From NCBI GenBank assembly GCA_030598355.1, contig JAUVQD010000008.1, forward strand, positions 1 to 15,720: a stretch of 15,720 nucleotides of DNA, given 5' to 3'. The translations under genes and the position numbers were made by a program. A model generated the notes under the pieces. That model was not told the DNA's origin, did not search any database, and saw only the letters and a program-made list of their open reading frames with translations. This document shows, in pieces, positions 1-8,455 of the stretch. The DNA is from Actinomycetes bacterium. GTDB lineage: Bacteria > Actinomycetota > Aquicultoria > CAJVYJ01 > JAUVQD01. Numbering within the stretch: the stretch's first letter is position 1; every line of letters begins with the position of its first letter.

Positions 1-81
1 CTGCGAGAGACAGTTGGGCGGTTAATTTCCGGCCTGTCGCCGGTAAGTCCCGACAAACACCTAGGAGATAAAGTTGGCTAG
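1..81 (+). CDS. accD: Acetyl-CoA carboxylase carboxyltransferase beta subunit, C-terminal end (partial)
   Basis: Frame 1 is open from the window edge to a TAG at 79-81 and encodes 26 residues starting LRETVGRLISGL. This resembles the C-terminal helix usual for AccD, the zinc-ribbon beta subunit of the acetyl-CoA carboxylase carboxyltransferase, which with AccA moves carboxyl from carboxybiotin to acetyl-CoA to give malonyl-CoA. The reading frame overlaps the start of accA by 8 bases, and the accA Shine-Dalgarno lies inside it, so the two subunits are probably translationally coupled. The identification rests on a short tail plus the context directly before accA; the catalytic part lies outside the window. 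Confidence 0.8.
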   Translation: MRETVGRLISGLSPVSPDKHLGDKVG

Positions 82-1057
82 ACAATACTATATAGACTTT
101 GAGCGGCCGGTCGTAGAGATGGAGGACCAGCTCGAGGAGCTAAAGAAACTACCCGAAGCCCATAAGCCGGATATCGTCAAAGAGATCAAGTTTTTAGAAA
201 GCCAAATTACCAAATTAAAAAAGCGGGTCTATAAAAACCTGACAGCCTGGCAGCGAGTGCAGATGTCGAGACATCCCGACAGACCTGATTTTATGCGCTA
301 CCTGGATCTAATATTTGATGATTTTATCGAACTTCATGGAGATCGCAGCTACGGCGATGACTTGGCCGTTATTGGAGGCCTGGCCAAACTTGGCGAGCAG
401 AATGTTGTCGTCATCGGCCAGGAAAAAGGAAAAGACACGCATGATCGGTTGAGAAGGAATTTCGGAATGCCGCATCCCGAGGGATACAGAAAAGCTATTA
501 GACTTTTTAAGTTAGCTGGTAAATTCAACCTCCCGCTGATCACAATTATCGATACTCCCGGCGCCTTTGCCGGGGTTGGAGCCGAAGAGCGCGGTCAGGC
601 GCAAGTTATCGCCAAATGTTTAAGTACCCTTTCCTCATTACCTACGCCCACAATTGCCGTCAATATCGGCGAAGGCGGAAGCGGAGGCGCTTTGGCTTTT
701 GGCGTTTGTGACCGTGTCTTTATGTTAGAAAACGCATATTACTCAGTAATCACGCCTGAAGGTTGCGCGGCCATCCTCTGGCAAGATAAAGAAAAGGCCC
801 CTGAGGCAGCTGAGGCACTGGCTCTAACCGCTAAGAAATTGGTGAAAATGGGAATAGTCGACGGAGTGATAAAAGAGCCGTTAGGTGGAGCTCATCGCGA
901 CCCGAAATCAACAGCAGGGAAGATCGGTGAGATCCTAAGAGAAACACTGGGAGATTTGTTATCAAAACCCGTCGACGAGTTAGTAAGCTTAAGATACGAA
1001 CGTGTGCGCCAATTTGGTGTTTTCTCAGACCGCCAGGAATCAGACATAATCGCTTAG
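74..1057 (+). CDS. accA: Acetyl-CoA carboxylase carboxyltransferase alpha subunit
   Basis: AccA (327 aa) is the alpha subunit of the cytoplasmic carboxyltransferase that makes malonyl-CoA for fatty acid synthesis, working as an A2B2 complex with AccD. The N-terminal helical region (about residues 10-60) precedes a crotonase-type fold. Visible signatures include GQEKGKDTHDR (about 115-125), IDTPGAF (159-165), GEGGSGGALA (199-208) with the glycine-rich oxyanion-hole loop, and SVITPEG (224-230). Length is normal for the family. The start is TTG at 74, chosen because AGGAG at 63-67 sits six bases upstream and the product begins with the usual N-terminal helix. It overlaps accD by 8 bases, and pfkA follows after 43 bases, consistent with one accDA-pfkA transcription unit. 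Nothing appears broken. Confidence 0.97.
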   Translation: MARQYYIDFERPVVEMEDQLEELKKLPEAHKPDIVKEIKFLESQITKLKKRVYKNLTAWQRVQMSRHPDRPDFMRYLDLIFDDFIELHGDRSYGDDLAVIGGLAKLGEQNVVVIGQEKGKDTHDRLRRNFGMPHPEGYRKAIRLFKLAGKFNLPLITIIDTPGAFAGVGAEERGQAQVIAKCLSTLSSLPTPTIAVNIGEGGSGGALAFGVCDRVFMLENAYYSVITPEGCAAILWQDKEKAPEAAEALALTAKKLVKMGIVDGVIKEPLGGAHRDPKSTAGKIGEILRETLGDLLSKPVDELVSLRYERVRQFGVFSDRQESDIIA

Positions 1058-1100
1058 AAATCGACCCCCCGGCCCCTGCCACGAGAACGAGAAGTTCACG

Positions 1101-2066
1101 ATGAAGATAGCAGTGCTCACAAGCGGCGGCGACTCGCCTGGAATGAATGCCGCCATCAGAGCGGTTGTCCGGCAAGGAATAGCCGACGGCCATCAGGTCA
1201 TAGGTTTCATGGAAGGCTATCGCGGCTTGACCGACAATGAAGCTATCGAGCTAAACAGCCAAGCGGTTTCCGAGATTATTGATCGCGGCGGGACAATTCT
1301 CAGAACCTCCCGATTTCCCAAGTTTCTCGAAGCGAAAGTGCAGAAGAAGGCTATTTCTAACTTGCAAAAAAGAGGAATAGAGGGACTAATTGTTATCGGT
1401 GGAGAGGGTTCAATGAAAGGCGCACACGCGCTAGCCGAACTAAACTTTAAGACAATTGGCGTCCCTGCCAGCATTGACAATGACGTCTTCGGAACTGATT
1501 TCGCCATCGGTTTTGATACCGCCCTAAATACGGTCGTTGATGTGCTGAGAAAGCTGCGAGACACTGCTTCCTCACATGAGCGTATTTTCGTCGTCGAGGT
1601 CATGGGCCGCCATTCAGGGTCGATTGCCCTGAATGCCGGCTTAGCCGGAGGCGCCGACTATATTTGTCTACCCGACACCCCTGTGACCGAGCCCCGCCGT
1701 TTGAACCGTATCTTCAAATTAGTAAAGGAGAGATACAAGCGCGGCAAAACTCATACTCTGATTATCGTAGCGGAGGGAGCGGGGCCGTCGTTTCAAATCT
1801 CAGAGGCAATTGAGGCCGCCACCGGGCGGGAGGTCCGCCTTACTATCCTTGGCCATATTCAACGAGGTGGCTCCCCGACAGCGATGGATCGCTTGCTCGC
1901 CAGCCAGCTCAGTGCTCTGGCAGTAAAGATGACAGGCCGCGGAGAATCAGATTTTATGGTCGGTTCAGGCGACGGCAAGATAACGACTATACCGTTGATC
2001 AAAGTCACCACAAATAAAGCGGTTGTCAACCCGGATCTTTACGAGCTCGCCAACATACTAGCATAA
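1101..2066 (+). CDS. pfkA: 6-phosphofructokinase
   Basis: PfkA (321 aa) phosphorylates fructose 6-phosphate to fructose 1,6-bisphosphate, the committing step of glycolysis, in the cytoplasm. Sequence signs are the N-terminal TSGGDSPGMNAAIR nucleotide loop (residues 7-20), GGEGS (100-104), the catalytic loop PASIDND (122-128, catalytic Asp126), EVMGRHSG (sugar-phosphate binding) and GHIQRGGSP. Gly103, at the position equivalent to E. coli Gly104, favours ATP rather than pyrophosphate as phosphoryl donor. Three positions differ from the E. coli enzyme: the metal-binding GGDGS is GGEGS, and PGTIDND is PASIDND. The effector-site Arg54 of E. coli appears to be Ser53, so ADP/PEP control may be altered. 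The start is ATG, with only a weak GAGAAG upstream. It follows accA as the probable third gene of the transcript. Confidence 0.95.
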   Translation: MKIAVLTSGGDSPGMNAAIRAVVRQGIADGHQVIGFMEGYRGLTDNEAIELNSQAVSEIIDRGGTILRTSRFPKFLEAKVQKKAISNLQKRGIEGLIVIGGEGSMKGAHALAELNFKTIGVPASIDNDVFGTDFAIGFDTALNTVVDVLRKLRDTASSHERIFVVEVMGRHSGSIALNAGLAGGADYICLPDTPVTEPRRLNRIFKLVKERYKRGKTHTLIIVAEGAGPSFQISEAIEAATGREVRLTILGHIQRGGSPTAMDRLLASQLSALAVKMTGRGESDFMVGSGDGKITTIPLIKVTTNKAVVNPDLYELANILA

Positions 2067-2088
2067 AGCTTACAATCGCCCCTCTGAC

Positions 2089-2117
2089 TTGCAATATACT
2101 GGTAAAAAAGCTATACT
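2089..2117 (+). promoter_or_regulatory. Sigma-70-type promoter of the diguanylate cyclase gene
   Basis: TTGCAA (2089-2094) and TATACT (2112-2117) are separated by exactly 17 bases, a close match to the housekeeping consensus. Transcription would begin near 2124, leaving about 65 bases of leader before the Shine-Dalgarno AAGGGTGAG at 2179-2187. It lies just after the pfkA stop and gives the diguanylate cyclase its own transcript. No known c-di-GMP riboswitch pattern was recognised in the leader. Confidence 0.6.
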
Positions 2118-2191
2118 AAGCAGTGTGTTTTTCTGTTTGATGCTGAGTATTTTTGGCTTAAGCGCAACTACTACTCGCAAGGGTGAGTTAG

Positions 2192-3481
2192 ATAAGAAAG
2201 CTAAATATCCGCTACAAACTTGTCATTGGGTTCCTCGTCGTTACCACTGCAGTAGCTATCGCAGGCATAGTCGGGATTGCCAAGACCCAAGAAATTATCT
2301 GGCATTTCAAAACCTCTAGCAGCAGACTTCATCAAAAAAGCGAGCCCCTTGTGAAACTCCAGTACCAGCTCCTAAGAGCAGCTAGGCCCGTCAATGATTA
2401 CCTAATCAGTAACCGCGACAGCGAAAATCGAGATTTCCGTCGCTTTGAAATCATCATCGACAAAGATTTTCGAGCTGTAGAAAAAGCTAGCGTCAGCAAA
2501 GAAGTGCGTATGCGTATCGGTGAAGCCCGAACAAAATGGCAAGCAGCCAGACAATCGGCTGACCTTATTCTAAGAGACGGCGAGTCCCTGGCTGACGGCG
2601 GCTACGCGAAAATGAAGAGATTTGACGCCCAGATCTACGCGGCTTCAGACTTGCTTGAAGATGCGCACGAAAAAACAGAGGTCGTAGTTAATAATTCGCT
2701 AGGATTGGCGCAACAAAGATATCGCCAGACGTTTGCTTTGGCTACAGCGCTATTTCTATTTTCAATGGCAGGCATGGCGATTTACGGCATGTGGGCGATT
2801 CGCGCGGTAGTTCGGCCAATCGGGATTTTAAGAAAAGACTTGCGCAAATTCGGCGATGGTCACCTTGAACAGCGGATATCACTAAAAAGCGGAGATGAGT
2901 TTGAACTTCTGGCAAACGACTTTAATTGGATGGCGGATAGACTGCAAGAATCTCAAGAAACCCTCCATAAACTGTCTATCAATGACGATCTAACCGGCTT
3001 GAACAATTATCGTGAGTTTCAACGTATATTGGTGAGAGAGTTCAAAGCGGCCCACCGGGCAAAAAAGCCACTGTCTCTTTTGATGATCGATGTCGACAAC
3101 CTGAAAGAATCGAATGACGCCTTTGGTCACTTGATTGGCGACGAGGTGCTTAAAATGGTAGCCCAAGGCATTAAGAGTCAGATGCGCGAAGTCGATTGGG
3201 CCGCCCGGTATGGTGGTGACGAGTTTTCCGTCATCTTGCCAGAGACACCCGAAGACGGAGCGAAAGTGATTGCCGAACGCATCCGAGCCGCTGTTGGTGA
3301 AGAAAAAATTAGCCTTGGCAACCATATAATTGATTTGAGTGTTTCTATTGGATGTGCTGAGCTGTCCTCAACGATGGAAACTGAGATCGATTTGGTGCAC
3401 GCGGCAGATAAAGCGCTCTATTTGGCCAAACATTCAGGCAGAAATCAAGTGTCAGGCTTGTCAGAGCGGCAACCTCTCTGA
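2192..3481 (+). CDS. Membrane-bound diguanylate cyclase (TM - sensor - TM - HAMP - GGDEF), apparent ATA start
   Basis: This sensor enzyme makes cyclic di-GMP from two GTP. From 2192 the frame encodes 429 aa: a short cytoplasmic start, TM1 (about residues 10-30), an extracytoplasmic helical sensor region (about 31-180), TM2 (about 181-203), a HAMP linker (about 203-256) and a GGDEF domain (about 264-425). GGDEF itself is intact (341-345), and RxxD five residues before it (Arg332, Asp335) is the product-inhibition I-site, so the enzyme should be active and feedback-limited. The first ATG/GTG/TTG codon in frame is GTG at 2351, but starting there would remove TM1 and break the topology. AAGGGTGAG at 2179-2187 points to 2192, where the codon is ATA, directly after an in-frame TAG (2189-2191). 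This could be a true non-standard start, a recent ATG-to-ATA change, or a sequence error. The signal sensed is unknown. Confidence 0.85.
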   Translation: MRKLNIRYKLVIGFLVVTTAVAIAGIVGIAKTQEIIWHFKTSSSRLHQKSEPLVKLQYQLLRAARPVNDYLISNRDSENRDFRRFEIIIDKDFRAVEKASVSKEVRMRIGEARTKWQAARQSADLILRDGESLADGGYAKMKRFDAQIYAASDLLEDAHEKTEVVVNNSLGLAQQRYRQTFALATALFLFSMAGMAIYGMWAIRAVVRPIGILRKDLRKFGDGHLEQRISLKSGDEFELLANDFNWMADRLQESQETLHKLSINDDLTGLNNYREFQRILVREFKAAHRAKKPLSLLMIDVDNLKESNDAFGHLIGDEVLKMVAQGIKSQMREVDWAARYGGDEFSVILPETPEDGAKVIAERIRAAVGEEKISLGNHIIDLSVSIGCAELSSTMETEIDLVHAADKALYLAKHSGRNQVSGLSERQPL

Positions 3482-3490
3482 CAAGCCTGA
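3452..3490 (+). terminator. Rho-independent terminator overlapping the 3' end of the diguanylate cyclase gene
   Basis: TCAGGCTTGTCAGAG (3452-3466) and CTCTGACAAGCCTGA (3476-3490) form a perfect 15-bp stem with a 9-base loop. The left arm and loop encode the last residues of the cyclase, and the TGA stop (3479-3481) lies in the right arm. The following AGTCTTCTT is only moderately T-rich, so termination may be incomplete, but the stem is strong. Confidence 0.75.
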
Positions 3491-3562
3491 AGTCTTCTTA
3501 ATCATCGCCCGCCCGCTCTTTTTCCTTTGTCATTTAGCTTACTTGTCAGTTGAAAAGTAATC

Positions 3563-3590
3563 TTGATGGAATCCTAGCGTCAGGTAGAAC
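3563..3590 (+). promoter_or_regulatory. Possible promoter of tRNA-Leu
   Basis: TTGATG (3563-3568) and TAGAAC (3585-3590) are 16 bases apart and would start transcription about 20 bases before the tRNA. The match is only moderate. The strong terminator upstream makes a separate tRNA promoter in 3491-3618 necessary, but other pairs, such as one using TATCTT at 3598-3603, are possible. Confidence 0.3.
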
Positions 3591-3618
3591 ATTTTGGTAT
3601 CTTCATAAAAGACACTTA

Positions 3619-3700
3619 GCCGGAGTGGCGGAATGGCAGACGCGCGCGATTCAAAATCGCGTAGGTTTTACCTGTGGGGGTTCAAATCCCCCCTCCGGCA
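3619..3700 (+). tRNA. tRNA-Leu (anticodon CAA)
   Basis: The 82 bases fold as a class II tRNA. The acceptor stem is GCCGGAG/CTCCGGC, the D-stem GCG/CGC and the anticodon stem CGCGA/TCGCG with loop TTCAAAA. A 14-base variable arm is present, and the T-stem is GGGGG/CCCCC around TTCAAAT. The discriminator is A at 3700. The anticodon CAA (3652-3654) reads UUG. The 3' CCA is not encoded, since CAA follows the discriminator, so it must be added by tRNA nucleotidyltransferase. The long variable arm and discriminator A73 fit leucine identity. It stands alone, with no other tRNA nearby. The strand opposite its 3' half is covered by the read-through tail of a degraded gene. Confidence 0.96.
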
Positions 3701-4173
3701 CAAGACGTCTCTTAAGCTTTTCTTTCCTCGCTCATCAAATTCAGTCAACATGGGTAACAACTGTCCATGGAAAAAACTCGAATCCGCGGCGTTCAGAGGA
3801 GCCGACGCCATACTATCTGCAGCGTCTAGCCGCGATATTCTCGCATAAAGTTTGTAGCCGGCATCAAGCATGTCCTTGATCTCCTTTTCCAAAGCATCGT
3901 CCAATTTGGTTATGTAAAAACACGTCTTACCTTTCAGGGCTTTTCGCAAGCGTTCTGAAATTCCTTTGAAATCTTCAGCGTGGGAGTAGATGGGCATGAA
4001 ATGAAGACCGACATAATGTTTCTGAATGATTAGGCCGGCAAAATATAGAAGATGCTTCTTGAGCACTTTACCTGTTCGCCCCGATTTGGTTTGAAAATCT
4101 TTCGCTTTAAGACGCTCCTAAGTCGATCGAAGAGCGGCAGCAAAGCATCATTTTTCGAAATACTTTCGGGCAT
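3668..4173 (-). pseudogene. DUF1801-like protein gene, frameshifted and running into the tRNA
   Basis: On the minus strand an ATG at 4173 opens a frame starting MPESISKNDALLPLFDRL that soon hits TAA (about 4030-4032). A second frame, open from just after a TAG at 4118-4120, continues as LKAKDFQTKSG, then KKHLLYFAG, KHYVGLHFMPIY and LKGKTCFYITKLDD. That pattern is typical of small DUF1801/YdhG-like proteins of unknown function. Adding one base near 4108-4113 (GTCTT to GTCCTT) would join the halves into one plausible protein, so a one-base deletion is likely. After LYARISRL, where relatives usually end, the frame runs on for about 50 unrelated residues and finishes inside the antisense of tRNA-Leu. 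It therefore looks degraded at both ends. The family assignment is from recall of its motifs and is moderate. Confidence 0.6.
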
Positions 4174-4205
4174 ATCCGCGCGCCTTATTAGTCAGCTTAA
4201 TTAAG

Positions 4206-4234
4206 AGGATATAGTAAATGACGGCTGATTTCAA
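4206..4234 (-). promoter_or_regulatory. Promoter of the minus-strand DUF1801-like gene
   Basis: Read on the minus strand, TTGAAA (4234-4229) and TATCCT (4211-4206) are separated by 17 bases, placing the start of transcription near 4199, about 26 bases before the ATG at 4173. A perfect 10-base palindrome, CTTAATTAAG at 4196-4205, directly follows the -10 element and could be an operator, though it is short. Confidence 0.45.
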
Positions 4235-4268
4235 AAACGCTAGCTTTGTGTCTTAATCGGAGGATTTA

Positions 4269-4918
4269 TTGAATTCATTCTCGATCTTCCTCGGATATCT
4301 TGGGCTATTCGCTTCAGCCATTATCTTTATTGCCTCAACCTTTACGGCTTTCAACATAAGGGCAGAGAGGGTGAGAGCTATTCGCCCCTGAATCATTTCG
4401 TTTCAGAGCTTGGCGAGGTCGGAGTGGCTGCGTACGCCCGAGTTTTTAACACTAGCCTGATTTTTAGCGGACTTATACTTGTAGTCTTTTTAGGCGGGCT
4501 CGGATATTTCATAAACGATTTCCTAGGATATGTAGCGGCGGCTGTCGGGGTTTTCACTGGTTTCTCTTGTGCCTTGGTCGGAGCTCTACCCATGAACAAC
4601 TTAAAACGCCACATCCCGGTTGCTCTATCCTTTTTCAACGGAGGCCTCGTTTTAACTATTATCTTCGGTATCCTGATATTAACGGACCAACAGGGAAGGC
4701 TCTCATCGTGGATTTTGGCCCCTACTTTAGTGACGATCGCAAGTTTTGCGGGTTACCTGTTTTTGCCAAAGATGCTTGACCCAAAAAGACCATGGACTCT
4801 TGATCCGACAAAATTCAAGAGACCCAAAGTCATGTCAATCACGACGCTTGAATGGTTGGTTTTCGTCTCGATAATCGCATGGATCGTGAGCATATCTCTC
4901 GACCTTATTCTTAGCTAA
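4269..4918 (+). pseudogene. DUF998-like integral membrane protein gene with a one-base frameshift
   Basis: GGAGGA (4259-4264) precedes a TTG at 4269 that opens a hydrophobic frame (NSFSIFLGYLGLF..., ending TFTAFNIR) and stops at a TGA at 4389-4391. From about 4361 the adjacent frame continues as GREGESYSPLNHFVSELGE and then about five more hydrophobic segments to TAA at 4916-4918. One extra G in the run at 4360-4362 would fuse both into a protein of about 216 aa with six likely membrane segments. The segment SYSPLNHFVSELG after the first helix is typical of the DUF998 family, whose function is unknown. If translated only downstream, GTG at 4424 would give 164 aa without the first helix. The two bases of evidence, good Shine-Dalgarno upstream and family motif downstream, support a single ancestral gene. 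It ends overlapping the pyk stop by 8 bases. Confidence 0.65.
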
Positions 4919-6323
4919 TCGTTTCCACCTTGATTAAGTTAGTGGTCCCCGGGACATTGACAAGAGTTCCAGCGGTCACAACAACTCTATCACCGATCTT
5001 TGCCAAACCAGCCTCTTTCGTTTCACCCAAGGCCGTTTGAAGCATATCGTCAATATTTTCACACATTCTCATTAGGATCGGATAAACGCCCCACCACAAC
5101 ATCAGCTGACAGACGGTGTCCTTGTTGGGGCTGACAGCCACAATTCTTGCTCTTGGCCGATACCTGGAGACTTCTTTGGCTGTTCTCCCACTCTCTGTCG
5201 AGGTAACAATAGCTTCGGCCGGCAGCAGGGTGGCCAACTGGCAGGTGGCATAGCTGATAGCCCCGCTTACTGTCTCGGCCGACCAACTACTTCTTTCTCT
5301 CAACTCTTTATCATAGTCAATGCTGACCTCTGCCCGCTCGACAATCTTCGCCATCATGGCTACGCTCGCAACCGGGTCTCGGCCGATAGCGGTCTCTCCG
5401 GAAAGCATTACCGCGTCAGCGCCATCGAAGACCGCATTGGCCACATCGCTGGCCTCAGCTCTTGTCGGTCTAGGAGAGCGAATCATTGAGTCCAGCATTT
5501 GCGTAGCGATAATCGAAGCTTTGCCTGATTTTTGAGCCCGCGCGACGATCTGTTTTTGTATAATTGGAACTTCCTCGGCCGGAAGCTCAACCCCCAAATC
5601 TCCGCGCGCGATCATAACTCCATCAGCCACGCGAATAATCTCGTTAATCTCATTAACCGCTTCATGTTTCTCGATCTTAGCCACTACCGGGCATACTTTT
5701 CCGGCAGCTTTTATCAGTTCTTTAAGATCAATAATGTCTTGTGCCCGACGAACAAAAGATAGAGCGAAAATATCAACGCCTTTTTTAAGACAAAAATCCA
5801 GATCGTCGCGATCTTTTTCAGTTATCGTCGGCGTGCTTATCTCGGCCTGCGGCAAATTAATACCTTGATTCTCCATCAATATGCCGCCGGTATTGACCAG
5901 GCAAGTCACTTCGTCTCCATCGATCTTGATAACTTCAAGCCCGATCAGCCCATCGGCCACCAGTATTTCTTGCCCAACCTCGACATCTCCCGGAAGGGCG
6001 GGATAGTTAACTGATATCAGATGCGAGCTTCCCAGCGTAGACCGCGTTGTCAACGTGATCTGATCGCCTATCTCAAGCTCCATTCTGCCTGCCGCAAGCG
6101 GACCGGTTCTGATTTTTGGTCCAGTTAAATCAGCCATAATAGCTACCGGGCGACCTGCTCTTGTCGACCCTTCTCTGATTGCCTTAATATCGGCGGCGAC
6201 AGTCGCGCGGTCTCCATGGGCCAGATTCAAGCGAGCCAGGCCCATACCGGCCTCAATCAAACGGTCAATGACAGCGGGGTCACGACTGGCGGGTCCGATT
6301 GTAGCGATGATTTTTGCGCGCAT
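4911..6323 (-). CDS. pyk: Pyruvate kinase
   Basis: Pyruvate kinase (470 aa) transfers phosphate from PEP to ADP, giving pyruvate and ATP. Visible motifs are RLNLAHG (residues 31-37), ADLTGPKIRTG (64-74), the catalytic VAKIEK (Lys216, metal ligand Glu218), ARGDLGVE (Asp242) and MLDSMI with RAEASDVANAV. The length matches the short form without the extra C-terminal PEP-utiliser domain of some Bacilli. Lys70 occupies the position where potassium-dependent enzymes have Glu (rabbit Glu117), and the potassium-ligand Ser of NFSHG is Ala35, so the enzyme is predicted to be potassium-independent. The start is ATG, 13 bases after the eno stop, so eno and pyk are probably co-transcribed. Its 3' end overlaps the convergent DUF998-like gene by 8 bases and no clear terminator separates them. 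Confidence 0.97.
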   Translation of the reverse strand: MRAKIIATIGPASRDPAVIDRLIEAGMGLARLNLAHGDRATVAADIKAIREGSTRAGRPVAIMADLTGPKIRTGPLAAGRMELEIGDQITLTTRSTLGSSHLISVNYPALPGDVEVGQEILVADGLIGLEVIKIDGDEVTCLVNTGGILMENQGINLPQAEISTPTITEKDRDDLDFCLKKGVDIFALSFVRRAQDIIDLKELIKAAGKVCPVVAKIEKHEAVNEINEIIRVADGVMIARGDLGVELPAEEVPIIQKQIVARAQKSGKASIIATQMLDSMIRSPRPTRAEASDVANAVFDGADAVMLSGETAIGRDPVASVAMMAKIVERAEVSIDYDKELRERSSWSAETVSGAISYATCQLATLLPAEAIVTSTESGRTAKEVSRYRPRARIVAVSPNKDTVCQLMLWWGVYPILMRMCENIDDMLQTALGETKEAGLAKIGDRVVVTAGTLVNVPGTTNLIKVETIS

Positions 6324-6336
6324 TTAAATCTTGTCC

Positions 6337-8441
<2,105 letters not shown>

Positions 8442-8455
8442 CTCGGACGCTTTGC

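Noticed and set aside
831..1193. A 120-codon minus-strand frame across the accA-pfkA junction
   Set aside because: It is antisense to two intact conserved genes, with no promoter or ribosome site seen.
2118..2178. A c-di-GMP riboswitch in the cyclase leader
   Set aside because: The leader is only about 65 bases and shows none of the conserved riboswitch elements I could recognise.
2089..2319. A 76-codon open frame with a hydrophobic start just after pfkA
   Set aside because: Its start coincides with the -35 element of a good promoter, it has no ribosome site, and its second half is the shadow of the cyclase's first membrane helix in another frame.
3550..3879. Plus-strand open frames crossing the tRNA
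   Set aside because: They are tRNA sequence plus antisense of the degraded DUF1801-like gene; composition and lack of a ribosome site argue against coding.
3619..4270. tRNA-Leu as an integration site of a mobile element
   Set aside because: No integrase, transposase or duplicated tRNA 3' end was found in the window, so only a rearrangement hypothesis is kept.
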